In this document: piece by piece, positions 52,250 through 61,482 of the stretch | How the letters are laid out: each line of letters opens with the position of its first letter | How positions within the stretch are numbered: the stretch's first letter is position 1 | Source: Frateuria_A sp051900425 | GTDB lineage: Bacteria > Pseudomonadota > Gammaproteobacteria > Xanthomonadales > Rhodanobacteraceae | Length of the DNA stretch: 64,000 nucleotides | Assembly (NCBI RefSeq): GCF_051900425.1 | Contig: NZ_JBHZGK010000002.1 | Location: forward strand, 310,001 to 374,000 | Reading direction: 5' to 3' | Translations under genes and position numbers: made by a program | Notes under the pieces: model-generated | What the model saw: the letters and a program-made list of their open reading frames with translations, nothing else | Databases searched by the model: none | What the model was told of the DNA's origin: nothing

Positions 52250-52296
52250 GCACCGGCCTGACGTTCTCTCTCCCGCTTTACGGATGATTCGTACCC

Positions 52297-53970
52297 ATGG
52301 CTGACAACGCCATCGCCACCACCGACAGCCCGGCCAATCGCTTCGACCTCAAGCAGCTCGCGCGCAGCCCCGCCTCGCGCCAGTTGCTGCTGCTGGTCGG
52401 CATGGCCGCGGCCGTGGCGCTCGGCGTGGCAGTGGTGCTGTGGTCGCGCGGTCCCAACTGGGGCCTGCTCTATGCGGGCCTGGGCCAGCAGGACGCCGCC
52501 GCGATCACGCAGGCGCTGCAGTCCACCAGCACGCCCTACAAGCTCAGCGACGACGGCGGCTCGATCATGGTGCCGGCGTCCGACCTCGCCGCCGTGCGCC
52601 TGCGCCTGGCCGGGCAGGGCCTGCCGCAAGGCACCGCGACCAATTCCGTGCCCCAGGCCGATTCGCCCTTCGGCATGAGCGATCTGGCCGAGCGCACGCG
52701 CTATCAGCAGATGCTCGAGACCGACCTGGGCAACACCATCGGCAGCCTGCAGGGTGTGCGCGCCGCGCGCGTGCACCTGGCGCTGGCCAAGCCGTCGGCT
52801 TTCATCCGCGACAGCCGCGAGGCCAGCGCCTCGGTGCTGGTCACGCTCTATCCCGGTCGCCAGCTCGACGCCAGCCAGGTGGCGGCGATCGTGCACCTGG
52901 TCGCCGCCTCGGTGCCGGACCTCGATGCCAAGCAGGTGTCGGTGATCGACCAGCAGGGCCAGCTCCTGACCGGCAGCGACCCGGACAGCGCCGCCGCCGT
53001 GGGCGACAGCCGCCTGCGCCTGGCCACGCGGATGGAGAACAGCTACGCGCAACGCATCGAGGAGCTGCTCACGCCGCTGGTCGGCCCGGGCAAGGTGCAT
53101 GCGCAGGTGTCGGTCGACCTGGACTTCAGCGCCACCGAAAAGGCCAGCGAGACCTTCGACCACGACCATCCCGCGCTGCGCAGCGAGCAGACCAGCAGCG
53201 AACGCCACGCCGATGGCAGTGCCGCCGACGGCGGCGTGCCCGGTGCGCTCAGCAACCAGCCGCCGGTGATGGCCGCGCAGCCGACTGCCGCCAACCCCAA
53301 CGCCGGCGGCAAGGCTGCGGTCGCGCCAGCGGCCGCCACCGCGCAGACCAGCACCGGCGACAGCTCCTCCAGCGCCACCCGCAACTACGAACTGGACCGC
53401 ACCATCAGCCACACCAGCGACCCGGCCGGCCGGCTGGCGCGCCTGAGCGTGGCGGTGGTGGTCGACAACAAGACCGTGAGCGGCCCCAAGGGCGACACCA
53501 GCGTGCCGTTCACCGCGCAGGAACTGGACCACCTGACCCAGCTTGCCAAGAACGCGGTCGGCTTCGATTCCTCGCGCGGCGACAGCGTGAGCGTGATCAA
53601 CCAGGCCTTCCGTACCGCGCCGGCGGCCGATGCGCCCGAACAGCTGCCGCTGTGGCAGCGTCCCGGTGCGCTGGACCTCATCAAGCAGGCGATCGGCGTG
53701 CTGATCGCGCTGATCGTCGCGTTCGGCCTGCTGCGCCCGTTGCTCAAGGGCCTGCTGCGCAGCGCGCCGCAACCGGCGCTGGCCGCGGCCGGCCACGTGC
53801 CTACGGTTTCGGTGCGGATTGCCGATGACGATGACGAGGGGAACCGGCTGTCGGGCCCGCAGGTGATCGGTTATGAGCAGAAAGTGGGCCTGGCGCGACG
53901 CATGGTCAGCGACAACCCCAAGCAGGTGGCGCAGGTGGTCAGGAACTGGGTCAGCGAGGACGGCGGCTAA
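52297..53970 (+). CDS. fliF: FliF, MS-ring protein
   Basis: 557 residues with two membrane helices, LLLLVGMAAAVALGVAVVLW near the N-terminus and IKQAIGVLIALIVAFGLLRP near 465-485. The ring-building region includes YQQMLETDLGNTIGSLQGVR and VHLALAKPSAF. The cytoplasmic tail ends NPKQVAQVVRNWVSEDGG, which binds FliG. A Pro/Ala/Ser-rich segment (about 305-365) is variable. Confidence 0.97.
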   Translation: MADNAIATTDSPANRFDLKQLARSPASRQLLLLVGMAAAVALGVAVVLWSRGPNWGLLYAGLGQQDAAAITQALQSTSTPYKLSDDGGSIMVPASDLAAVRLRLAGQGLPQGTATNSVPQADSPFGMSDLAERTRYQQMLETDLGNTIGSLQGVRAARVHLALAKPSAFIRDSREASASVLVTLYPGRQLDASQVAAIVHLVAASVPDLDAKQVSVIDQQGQLLTGSDPDSAAAVGDSRLRLATRMENSYAQRIEELLTPLVGPGKVHAQVSVDLDFSATEKASETFDHDHPALRSEQTSSERHADGSAADGGVPGALSNQPPVMAAQPTAANPNAGGKAAVAPAAATAQTSTGDSSSSATRNYELDRTISHTSDPAGRLARLSVAVVVDNKTVSGPKGDTSVPFTAQELDHLTQLAKNAVGFDSSRGDSVSVINQAFRTAPAADAPEQLPLWQRPGALDLIKQAIGVLIALIVAFGLLRPLLKGLLRSAPQPALAAAGHVPTVSVRIADDDDEGNRLSGPQVIGYEQKVGLARRMVSDNPKQVAQVVRNWVSEDGG

Positions 53971-53976
53971 ACGTCG

Positions 53977-54981
53977 ATGAAACAGGAACCCCAAATCACC
54001 GGTGCCCAGCGCGCCGCCATCCTGCTGCTCACCCTGGGCGAGCAGGACGCCGCCGAGGTGCTCAAGCACCTGTCCGCGCGCGACGTGCAGGCGGTCGGCC
54101 AGGCCATGGCCGTGCTGACGTCCGTCTCGCGCGAGCAGGTCGACAAGGTGCTTACCCGCCTGCACGACGACATGGGCTCGCAGACCGCGCTGGGCGTCGG
54201 CACCGAGGACTACATCCGCAAGATCCTCACCAATGCGCTGGGCGAAACCAAGGCCGGCAGCCTGATCGACCGCATTCTGCTGGGCCGCTCCAGCAAGGGG
54301 CTGGAATCGCTCAAGTGGATGGAAGGCCGCGCCATCGCCGAAATGATCGGCCAGGAACATCCGCAGATCATCGCCCTGGTGCTGGCGCACCTGGAGCACG
54401 ACCAGGCCGCCGAAGTGCTCGGCTACCTGCCGGCGCGCACGCGCTCGGACGCGATCATGCGCATCGCCACGCTCGATGGCGTGCAGCCGCATGCGCTCAA
54501 CGAGCTGGACGAGATCATGGAGCGCCAGTTCTCCGGCAACACCAACAAGCTGAAGTCCGCCACCGTCGGCGGGCTCAAGGCCGCGGCCAACATCCTCAAC
54601 GCGATGGAGACCAGCCGCGAGGCCGAACTGATGGCCGCCATCCGCAGCCACGACGCGAATCTCGGCAGCAAGATCGAAGACCTGATGTTCGTCTTCGATG
54701 ACCTGGTGGAGCTCGACGACCGCTCGATGCAGGCGCTGCTGCGCGAAGTGCCCTCGCCGCGCCTGATCGTGGCGCTCAAGGGTGCCGAGCCATCGATCCG
54801 CGAAAAGATGTTCGCCAACATGTCCAAACGCGCCGCCGACATGCTGCGTGACGACCTGGAAGTCGCCGGTCCGGTGCGCGTATCCGAAGTCGATGCGGCG
54901 CAGAAGGAAATCCTCGGCATCGCGCGGCGCCTGGCCGATGCGGGCCAGATCACCCTCGGCAGCTCGGATGACCTGGTTTGA
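53977..54981 (+). CDS. fliG: FliG, motor switch/torque protein
   Basis: 334 residues. Domains include QRAAILLLTLGEQDAAEVLK, the EHPQIIALVLAHLEHDQAAE (EHPQ) motif, and the torque helix EDLMFVFDDLVELDDRSMQA with charged residues that face the stator. It couples stator movement to C-ring rotation. Its stop overlaps the fliH start (TGATG). Confidence 0.98.
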   Translation: MKQEPQITGAQRAAILLLTLGEQDAAEVLKHLSARDVQAVGQAMAVLTSVSREQVDKVLTRLHDDMGSQTALGVGTEDYIRKILTNALGETKAGSLIDRILLGRSSKGLESLKWMEGRAIAEMIGQEHPQIIALVLAHLEHDQAAEVLGYLPARTRSDAIMRIATLDGVQPHALNELDEIMERQFSGNTNKLKSATVGGLKAAANILNAMETSREAELMAAIRSHDANLGSKIEDLMFVFDDLVELDDRSMQALLREVPSPRLIVALKGAEPSIREKMFANMSKRAADMLRDDLEVAGPVRVSEVDAAQKEILGIARRLADAGQITLGSSDDLV

Positions 54982-55595
54982 TGAGCGCCGTCCTCAACCG
55001 CGACGCGGTGGCCGGCTACCAGCGCTGGGAGCCGCCGCAGGTCGGCGGCGCGCCCGCGCCGGCGCCCGCCGAGCCGGCGAACCACCCGACCGTCAGCGAC
55101 CTGGAAGCGCTCGAGCGCCAGGCGCGTGAGGAAGGCCATGCCGCCGGCTTGGCCCAGGGCCTGGCCGAGGCACGCGCGCAGGGGCGCGAGCGCGTCGCTC
55201 GGCTGGAAGCGATCTGCGCCCAGGCGGCGCGCCCGCTCGAAACGCTCGATGCCGCGGTGGAACAGGAACTGGCGCAACTGGCGCTGCTCGTCGCGCGCCG
55301 TGTGATCGCCGCCGAACTTGCGACGCGGCCGGAACTGATCGCGCAGGCCGTGCGTCAGGCTGCCGCCGCGCTGCCGGCCGCCACGCGCGAGCTGCGCGTG
55401 CGTCTGCATCCGGACGATCTGGCGCTGATGCGCGAGCTGGAGGCGGCCGAGACACATTGGCAATTGATCGCCGATCCTGCGCTCGCGCGTGGTGACTGCC
55501 AGCTGGAGAGCGAGCGCTCGCGGCTCGACGCGCGGCTGGAAACACGCATGGCGGTGATGATCGACGCGGTGCTCGGCGACGAGGTAGGCGCGTGA
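54981..55595 (+). CDS. fliH: FliH, export ATPase regulator
   Basis: 204 residues. N-terminal Pro/Ala-rich part with YQRWEPP, then a GxxxG-type helix (REEGHAAGLAQGLAEARAQG) that is the hallmark of FliH, and a C-terminal domain that binds FliI. It holds the FliI hexamer at the export gate. A TTG one codon upstream is an alternative start. A family-A repeat block separates it from fliI. Confidence 0.94.
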   Translation: MSAVLNRDAVAGYQRWEPPQVGGAPAPAPAEPANHPTVSDLEALERQAREEGHAAGLAQGLAEARAQGRERVARLEAICAQAARPLETLDAAVEQELAQLALLVARRVIAAELATRPELIAQAVRQAAAALPAATRELRVRLHPDDLALMRELEAAETHWQLIADPALARGDCQLESERSRLDARLETRMAVMIDAVLGDEVGA

Positions 55596-55609
55596 GCGTG
55601 ATGGGCTGC

Positions 55610-55737
55610 GGCAAGCGTTCCCCCATCCGCCTGTCGGCACCTTCCCCCGCCGGGCGGGGGAAGGACCCGGTAGCGAGCGCTCAGGTTCGATCCTTCCCCC
55701 GCGCGCGGGGGAAGGTGCCCGAAGGGCGGATGGGGGC
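55610..55737. repeat. Family-A composite between fliH and fliI
   Basis: Left end GCAAGCGTTCCCCCATCCGC, a CCTTCCCCCG...CGGGGGAAGG hairpin, about 35 bases ending TTCGAT, a second hairpin, and the right end TGCCCGAAGGGCGGATGGGG. Inverted ends and two hairpins as in the flgJ/flgK copy. It interrupts an otherwise contiguous operon. Confidence 0.88.
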
Positions 55738-55767
55738 AACCCGCCGGATGCTCCACGTGGCCACCCG

Positions 55768-57108
55768 ATGACCCGCGCCTGGACCGAACAACTCGCCCGC
55801 CGGCGCCAGCGCGCGCAGGCGGCCCACACGCTCACCGTCGAAGGCCGGCTGCGCCGCGTGGTCGGCCTGACGCTCGAGGCCGAAGGCTGCGAAGCCGCGC
55901 TCGGCGCGCGCTGCCTGGTCGACACCGCCGACGGCAGCCAGCTCGACACCGAAGTCGTCGGTTTCGCCGATGAACGCCTGCTGCTGATGCCCGTCGGCGA
56001 CATGCACGGCGTGCTGCCCAACGCCCGCGTGCGCCCGCTCGCCCACGCCGGCGGCCTGCCGGTCGGCGCGGGCCTGCTGGGCCGCGTGATCGGCGCCGAC
56101 GGCGTGCCGCTCGATGGCGAAGGCCCGCTGGACACCGGCGAGCACGCCGCGCTCAAGGCCGAACCGATCAACCCGATGGCGCGCAAGCCGATCGACACCC
56201 CGCTGGACACCGGCGTGCGCGCGATCAACGCGCTGCTCACTGTCGGCCGCGGCCAGCGCCTGGGCCTGTTCGCCGGCTCCGGCGTGGGCAAGTCCACGCT
56301 GCTGGGCATGATGACCAAGTACACCGATGCCGACGTCGTGGTCGTGGGCCTGATCGGCGAGCGCGGCCGCGAGGTGAAGGAATTCGTCGAGCACACCCTG
56401 GGCGTGGAAGGCCGGCGCCGCGCGGTCATCGTCGCCGCGCCGGCCGATGCGCCGCCACTCAAGCGCCTGCGCGGCGCGCAGTACGCCACCGCCATCGCCG
56501 AATGGTTCCGCGACCGCGGCCAGCGCGTGCTGCTGCTGATGGATTCGCTCACCCGCTACGCCCAGGCCCAGCGCGAGATTGCGCTGGCGATCGGCGAGCC
56601 GCCTGCCACCAAGGGCTACCCGCCGTCCGTGTTCGCCATGCTGCCGGCGCTGGTCGAACGCGCCGGCAACGATGCCGAAGGCCGCGGCTCGATCACCGCG
56701 TTCTACACCGTGCTGACCGAAGGCGACGACTACCGCCACGACCCGATCGCTGACGCCGCGCGCGCGATCCTGGACGGCCACATCGTGCTCTCGCGCGACC
56801 TGGCCGAGGCCGGCCACTACCCGGCGATCGACATCGAGGCCTCGATCAGCCGCGTCATGCCGGCGGTCACCGCGCGCGAGCACCAGCGCGCCGCGCAGCG
56901 TTTCCGCCAGGTCTATTCGGCCTACCGCCAGCAGCGCGACCTGATCGCGGTGGGCGCCTACCAGAAGGGCTCGGACCCGCAGGTCGACCAGGCCATCGTG
57001 ATGTGGCCGCGGTTGCGCGGGTTCCTGCAGCAGGAAGTGGATGAGCCGATGAACCTGGCCGACGGCATCGCCGCGCTGAACGCGCTCGCCGCCGAGGCCG
57101 CCGCGTGA
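55768..57108 (+). CDS. fliI: FliI, flagellar export ATPase
   Basis: 446 residues. Walker A GSGVGKS (170-176) and Walker B VLLLMDSLTRYAQAQREIAL, related to the F1 beta subunit, with DTGVRAINALLTVGRGQRLG before it and PSVFAMLPALVERAG after. It unloads chaperones and energises type III export with FliH and FliJ. The stop overlaps the fliJ start by four bases (GTGA). Confidence 0.98.
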   Translation: MTRAWTEQLARRRQRAQAAHTLTVEGRLRRVVGLTLEAEGCEAALGARCLVDTADGSQLDTEVVGFADERLLLMPVGDMHGVLPNARVRPLAHAGGLPVGAGLLGRVIGADGVPLDGEGPLDTGEHAALKAEPINPMARKPIDTPLDTGVRAINALLTVGRGQRLGLFAGSGVGKSTLLGMMTKYTDADVVVVGLIGERGREVKEFVEHTLGVEGRRRAVIVAAPADAPPLKRLRGAQYATAIAEWFRDRGQRVLLLMDSLTRYAQAQREIALAIGEPPATKGYPPSVFAMLPALVERAGNDAEGRGSITAFYTVLTEGDDYRHDPIADAARAILDGHIVLSRDLAEAGHYPAIDIEASISRVMPAVTAREHQRAAQRFRQVYSAYRQQRDLIAVGAYQKGSDPQVDQAIVMWPRLRGFLQQEVDEPMNLADGIAALNALAAEAAA

Positions 57109-57536
57109 GCAAGCGCGCCGACCGCCTGCAGCCGGCTGCCGACCAGGCGAAACAGCGCAGCGACGACGCCGTGCTCAAGCTCGCCGAACAGCAGCAGCGG
57201 CTGGCCAAGGCCGAACGCCAGTTGATGGAGTTGCGCGGCTACCGCCAGGAATATGCCAGCCCGCCCGGCGTCGGTGGTTTGACGGCCACGGCGCTGATGA
57301 ACCGCCAGCATTTCGTCGAGCGCATCGACCGGGCGATCGACCAGCAGGTGCTGGAGATCGAACGCCAGCGCCGCCTGCTCGACCAGATCCGCGGCCTGTG
57401 GCGCGACGCCCATGCCCGCGAAGCCGCGCTGGACAACGTGATCGACCGCTACCGCGAGCAGGACCGCAAGGCCGAGGAGCGGCGCGAACAGAACGACATC
57501 GACGAGCGCATGCAGCACCGTCGTCCCGCGCGCTAG
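57105..57536 (+). CDS. fliJ: FliJ, export chaperone/ATPase stalk
   Basis: 143 residues, a long two-helix coiled coil rich in Gln, Arg and Glu (LKLAEQQQRLAKAERQLMEL, then DNVIDRYREQDRKAEERREQ). It acts as a stalk in the FliI ring and links it to FlhA. GTG start overlapping fliI. A sigma-54 motif begins five bases after its stop. Confidence 0.93.
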   Translation: MSKRADRLQPAADQAKQRSDDAVLKLAEQQQRLAKAERQLMELRGYRQEYASPPGVGGLTATALMNRQHFVERIDRAIDQQVLEIERQRRLLDQIRGLWRDAHAREAALDNVIDRYREQDRKAEERREQNDIDERMQHRRPAR

Positions 57537-57540
57537 CGCT

Positions 57541-57556
57541 TGGCGCGAAGTTTGCT
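57541..57556 (+). promoter_or_regulatory. Sigma-54 promoter for fliK
   Basis: TGGCGCGAAGTTTGCT matches TGGCACG-N4-TTGCW at eleven of twelve defined positions with exact spacing. It ends 47 bases before the fliK ATG and lies in the short fliJ-fliK gap. Confidence 0.88.
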
Positions 57557-57603
57557 GGCCTGACTCGACGCATGCCGCCTGAAGCCTTGATGAGGAAGTG
57601 CCC

Positions 57604-58620
57604 ATGAGCGCGACCACCGCCGCCGTGAACCCCGTCCAGCCGGCCCCGCCGCCGGCCCGTCCCGCTGCCAGCCCGGCTTCCCAGGCGGACGAGAGCCGCT
57701 TCGACCGCCACCTGGATGCCGCCCGCCAGCAACACGGGCAGGCGCAGGACAAGCCGGCGCAGGACGAGGGCAAGCACGAGGCGGCCACGGCCAAGGCGCC
57801 TGCGAAAGCCGAAACACAGAAGCCGGCCGAGGTACCCGCCAAGGACGAGGGCAACCCCGACGCCGCGGCGCTGGCCGCGGCCATGCTCGCGCTGATCGGC
57901 CAGGCTGCACCGGCCAAGCCGCTGACTGCAGCCGGCATGGTGGCTCATGCGGCGAACAAGTCGGTGACCGCCGGCGCCGACGTGAAAACACCGGCCGCGA
58001 TGGTGTTGCTCGCCAACACCGCGGCCGCCGCGGCCACCGCGGCGGCGGCCAGGCCCTCGATCAACGTCGATGCCAAAGCGCTGGCGCCGATGATCGCCAA
58101 GCCCGCCGAGCAAAAAGACGCCCCGATCGACCTGGCGCAGCTCGGCAGCCTGTCCGCCAACCCGATGCCGGCCCCCGAGGCCGCCACGACCGTCGCCCCG
58201 GCGCACAGCCTCAGTGTCGCCAGCCCGGCCGGCACACCGGCGTTCGCGCAGGAGTTGGGCCAGCACGTGGTCTGGCTGGGCCTGCAGGACGTCAAGCAGG
58301 CGCGCATCCGCCTGCATCCGGAGGACTTGGGGGCGGTCGACGTCAAGGTCAGCATGAACCACGACCGCGTCGACGTGAGCTTCGCCGTGCAGCATCCGGC
58401 GGCCGTGCACGCTGTCCAGCAGACGCTGCCACAGCTTGACGCGTTGCTGGCCCAGCACGGCCTGACGCTCGGCCAGGCGGACGTGGGGCAGCGCCAGCAG
58501 CAGGGTGAAGGCGGGCGCGGCGGCGAGGCGAGCGGGACGATCGGAGAGATCGAGGCCGAGCCGGCCGTAATGGCGAGCGCGCCGGTCGCGGCGCTCGGGA
58601 TGCTCGATACGTTTGCCTGA
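57604..58620 (+). CDS. fliK: FliK, hook-length control protein
   Basis: 338 residues. A long Ala/Pro/Lys-rich, low-complexity N-terminal ruler (about 1-215) is followed by the compact C-terminal switch domain (VKQARIRLHPEDLGAVDVKV, SFAVQHPAAVHAVQQTLPQL). It measures the hook and switches export specificity at FlhB. GAGGAAG lies six bases before the ATG; a GTG two codons earlier is possible. Shorter than E. coli FliK (375). Confidence 0.93.
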   Translation: MSATTAAVNPVQPAPPPARPAASPASQADESRFDRHLDAARQQHGQAQDKPAQDEGKHEAATAKAPAKAETQKPAEVPAKDEGNPDAAALAAAMLALIGQAAPAKPLTAAGMVAHAANKSVTAGADVKTPAAMVLLANTAAAAATAAAARPSINVDAKALAPMIAKPAEQKDAPIDLAQLGSLSANPMPAPEAATTVAPAHSLSVASPAGTPAFAQELGQHVVWLGLQDVKQARIRLHPEDLGAVDVKVSMNHDRVDVSFAVQHPAAVHAVQQTLPQLDALLAQHGLTLGQADVGQRQQQGEGGRGGEASGTIGEIEAEPAVMASAPVAALGMLDTFA

Positions 58621-58764
58621 GGGCTCACCCCCTCGACTCCGCTTGGGCTACGTCCACGGTGAACGGGGCTGAGATCCGTTCGCGCTGAGTGCAGGCGCCG
58701 AAGCGTGCTCGTCGCACGCAGGCATGCATGCACCGCCGTGTGAGTCCGGTATCCCGCCCAAAAG

Positions 58765-59007
58765 CGCCCCCATCCGCCTGTCGGCACCTTCCCCCGCGTT
58801 CGCGGGGGAAGGACCCGGGCACGGGCGCCGCGACTTCGATCCTTCCCCTCCCGCGTTCGCAGGAAGGGCTCGAGCACGGGCGCCGCGATTTCGATCCTTC
58901 CTCTCCCGCGTTCGCGGGGGAAGGACTCGGGCGCGGGCGCCACGTTTCGATCCTTCCCCCGTTCACGGGGGAAGGTGCGCGAAGGGCGGATGGGGGAGGC
59001 CTTGCGA
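58765..59007. repeat. Expanded family-A repeat with four hairpin units
   Basis: Inverted outer ends (CGCCCCCATCCGCCTGTCGG and GCGAAGGGCGGATGGGGG) enclose four CCTTCCC.../...GGGGAAGG units. Core CGCGTTCGC recurs at 58795, 58852 and 58907, a 55-57 base period, with spacers sharing GGGCGCCGCGA(C/T)TTCGATC. This looks like tandem growth of the central unit of a normal two-hairpin composite. The spacers are similar to one another, so it is not CRISPR. Confidence 0.88.
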
Positions 59008-59150
59008 AAAGCCCCCCACCCACCATCCGCCCCTTCACGCCCCCGCCGATTTCCAGGCGCCCGCCGTGATCGCGACGCGCCCGTTCCCCGGCACGCGTCA
59101 AGAAAGCGCCACGCCCGCCGCAAACCCCGCAGGACCAACGCTTTGCGCCG

Positions 59151-59166
59151 TGGCACGCGGATTGCA
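59151..59166 (+). promoter_or_regulatory. Sigma-54 promoter for fliL
   Basis: TGGCACGCGGATTGCA equals the consensus TGGCACG-N4-TTGCA. It lies 65 bases before the fliL ATG and should drive fliL through fliR and flhB. Confidence 0.95.
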
Positions 59167-59231
59167 ACGAGGCCCGTGCAAGGCGGCGCCCCAGGTGCCA
59201 GCCGAAGAAAAACGACAACCGAGGTTGAGGC

Positions 59232-59741
59232 ATGGCAAGTACGGAACAGGAAGCGGTGGCGCCGGCGAAGAAGAAGCGCTCGCCGCTGGTGATCGGCCTG
59301 GTAGTGGCGCTGCTGGCGGTGTCCGGCGCATGCGCCTATCTGTTCGCCGCGCGCGGACACGACAAGCCCGCCGCCGCGGCCACCGACAAGGAAGGCGGTG
59401 TCGTCGCGCCGACCAAGACCCAACCGGAGTTCTTCCTGCCGCTGGACCCGGCCTTCGTGGTCAATTTCCGCGATGACGACGCCATGCGCTACCTGCAGGT
59501 CGGCGTCACGCTGATGTCGCACGACCAGGCCGCGCTGGACACCGTCAAGGGTGTCGATCCGGTCGTGCGCAACGCGCTGGTGATGCTGTTCAGTCGCCAG
59601 AGCTATTCCATCCTCAGCGACCCGGCTGGCAAACAGAAGCTGCAGGCCGAGGCGCTGGACGCGGTACGCAAGATCGTCCAGGCGCGCACCGGCAAGCCGG
59701 GCATCGACGCGCTGTACTTCACCAGCTTCGTGATGCAGTGA
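59232..59741 (+). CDS. fliL: FliL, stator-associated membrane protein
   Basis: 169 residues: short basic N-terminus (KKKRSPL), one membrane helix (VIGLVVALLAVSGACAYLFA), a linker, and the periplasmic stomatin-like domain ending RTGKPGIDALYFTSFVMQ. It surrounds and supports stator units. AACCGAGG-type ribosome site upstream. First gene behind the strong sigma-54 promoter. Confidence 0.95.
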   Translation: MASTEQEAVAPAKKKRSPLVIGLVVALLAVSGACAYLFAARGHDKPAAAATDKEGGVVAPTKTQPEFFLPLDPAFVVNFRDDDAMRYLQVGVTLMSHDQAALDTVKGVDPVVRNALVMLFSRQSYSILSDPAGKQKLQAEALDAVRKIVQARTGKPGIDALYFTSFVMQ

Positions 59742-59751
59742 GGCATCGCCC

Positions 59752-60765
59752 ATGAGCGACCTGCTTTCCCAGGACGAAATCGACGCGCTGCTCGACGGCG
59801 TCACCGGCGGCAGCGTCGCCACCGGCGAGGACGAGCCGCCGCCCACCGAGGCGGTGCAGGCGTACGACTTCACCCAGCAGGACCGCATCGTCCGCGGCCG
59901 CCTGCCCACGCTGGAGATGGTCAACGACCGCTTCGCGCGCTTTTTCCGCCTGGGCGTGTTCAACGTCCTGCGCAAGAGCTGCGAGGTGTCGGTGCTGGGC
60001 GTGAAGATGGTCAAGTTCGCCGAGTACGTGCACAGCCTGGCCGTGCCGAGCAACCTGAACCTGGTCAAGATCAAGCCGCTGCGAGGCACCGCGCTGGTGG
60101 TGTTCGAGCCGCGGCTGGTGTTCACCGTGATCGACAACTTCTTCGGCGGCGACGGCCGTTTCCACGCACGCATCGAGGGGCGCGACTTCACCGCGACCGA
60201 GAACCGCGTGATCCAGATCATGCTGACCGAGCTGTTCGGCGCCATGAGCGAGGCGTGGAACCCGGTGCTGCCGCTGGAGTTCGAGTACATGAACTCCGAG
60301 ATCAATCCGCAGTTCGCCAACATCGTCAGCCCGACCGAGACGGTCGTGGTGTCGCGCTTCCACGTCGAGCTCGACGGTGGCGGTGGCGAGATCCACCTGA
60401 CGCTGCCGTACGCGATGGTCGAGCCGATCCGCACGCTGCTCGACGCCGGCGTGCAGAGCGACCTGGCCGACCGCGATGACCGATTCACCGAGCACCTGCA
60501 TGAGGAAGTGCTCGACGCCGAGGTGGAGCTGAGTTCGCTGCTGCTGGAAACCGAGCTTTCGATCGGCGACTTCCTGCAGCTGCGCCCGGGCGACGTGATC
60601 CCGGTGGCGCTGCCCGAGCATTGCACCGTCTTCGCCGAGGACGTGCCGGTGTTCCGCGGCCGCTACGGCCAGGCCAACGGCCAGACGGCGATCCAGTTCC
60701 AGACCCATGTCGGCCGACGCGAGAGGCGTGCGTCCGGCGAGTTCACAGAGAAGAAAAGCGCATGA
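59752..60765 (+). CDS. fliM: FliM, C-ring switch protein
   Basis: 337 residues. The N-terminal CheY-P binding peptide reads LLSQDEIDALLDGV. The middle domain includes NLVKIKPLRGTALVVFEPRL and FTVIDNFFGGDGRFH, with the C-terminal SpoA-like domain starting near 255. It relays CheY binding to FliG. Overlaps fliN by four bases. Confidence 0.98.
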   Translation: MSDLLSQDEIDALLDGVTGGSVATGEDEPPPTEAVQAYDFTQQDRIVRGRLPTLEMVNDRFARFFRLGVFNVLRKSCEVSVLGVKMVKFAEYVHSLAVPSNLNLVKIKPLRGTALVVFEPRLVFTVIDNFFGGDGRFHARIEGRDFTATENRVIQIMLTELFGAMSEAWNPVLPLEFEYMNSEINPQFANIVSPTETVVVSRFHVELDGGGGEIHLTLPYAMVEPIRTLLDAGVQSDLADRDDRFTEHLHEEVLDAEVELSSLLLETELSIGDFLQLRPGDVIPVALPEHCTVFAEDVPVFRGRYGQANGQTAIQFQTHVGRRERRASGEFTEKKSA

Positions 60766-61097
60766 CTGCCAATGACGCCGCGGTCGCCGACCGCATCGAA
60801 TCCGACGCCCTGAACGGCTTTGCCGTCGAAGGCGGCGATGTCAACCTGGACATGATCCTGGACGTGCCGGTGACGGTCGCGATGGAGGTCGGTCGCACCC
60901 GCATCAGCATCCGCAACCTGCTGCAGCTCAACCAGGGCTCGGTGGTGGAACTGGACCGTGCTGCCGGCGAACCGCTGGACGTGTTCGTCAACGGCACCCT
61001 GGTCGCCCACGGCGAGGTGGTGGTGATCAACGAGAAGTTCGGCATCCGCCTGACCGACGTGGTCAGTCCGGCCGAGCGCGTGCGCAAGCTGCGTTGA
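60762..61097 (+). CDS. fliN: FliN, C-ring switch protein
   Basis: 111 residues. The SpoA domain fills the C-terminal 80: ILDVPVTVAMEVGRTRISIR, LLQLNQGSVVELDRAAGEPL and FGIRLTDVVSPAERVRKL. It forms the C-ring base and docks FliH. ATG inside the fliM stop overlap (ATGA). Confidence 0.97.
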   Translation: MTANDAAVADRIESDALNGFAVEGGDVNLDMILDVPVTVAMEVGRTRISIRNLLQLNQGSVVELDRAAGEPLDVFVNGTLVAHGEVVVINEKFGIRLTDVVSPAERVRKLR

Positions 61098-61101
61098 TCC
61101 C

Positions 61102-61482
61102 ATGCTCGCCCTGATCTTCGCCGCGCCCGCCGCCACGCCCGACATCAACGTCGGCGGCGAGCTGTTGCGCGTGCTGCTCAGCCTGGCGGCGGTGATCGCG
61201 CTGATCTTCGTGGCCGGCTGGATGAGCCGCCGCCTGCAGGCCCGCAGCCTGCCCGGTGGCCGGCGTATCCGCTGCGTGGAATCGATGGCGGTCGGCGCGC
61301 GCGAGCGCGTGCTGCTGATCGACGCCGACGGCAAGCGCCTGCTGCTCGGCGTGGGGCAGGGCGGCCTGCGCACCCTGCATGTGTACGAGGGCGCGGCTCC
61401 GGTCGACGCCAATCCGCCGGCGCCGCAGCCGGCCGCTCCCAACTTCGCGCAACTGCTGTCGCGCTGGAAAGGCAAGTCGTGA
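61102..61482 (+). CDS. fliO: FliO, export gate assembly protein
   Basis: 126 residues with one membrane helix (VLLSLAAVIALIFVAGWMSR) followed by a cytoplasmic domain (RIRCVESMAVGARERVLLID, LLLGVGQGGLRTLHVYEG) typical of FliO. It helps FliP oligomerise. A second N-terminal hydrophobic stretch is short. Overlaps fliP by four bases (GTGA). Confidence 0.93.
   Translation: MLALIFAAPAATPDINVGGELLRVLLSLAAVIALIFVAGWMSRRLQARSLPGGRRIRCVESMAVGARERVLLIDADGKRLLLGVGQGGLRTLHVYEGAAPVDANPPAPQPAAPNFAQLLSRWKGKS

Larger units (their letters stand above)
58621..59231. other. 611-bp gap between fliK and fliL
   Basis: The first 140 bases show no recognisable motif. A family-A repeat array fills 58765-59007. The last stretch carries a near-perfect sigma-54 promoter for fliL. 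No coding region is supported; several open frames here are side effects of the GC-rich repeats. Confidence 0.7.

Noticed and set aside
58765..59007. Possible CRISPR array (regularly spaced repeats)
   Set aside because: The spacers are nearly identical to each other, the repeats are palindromic REP units seen elsewhere in the window, and no cas gene is present.
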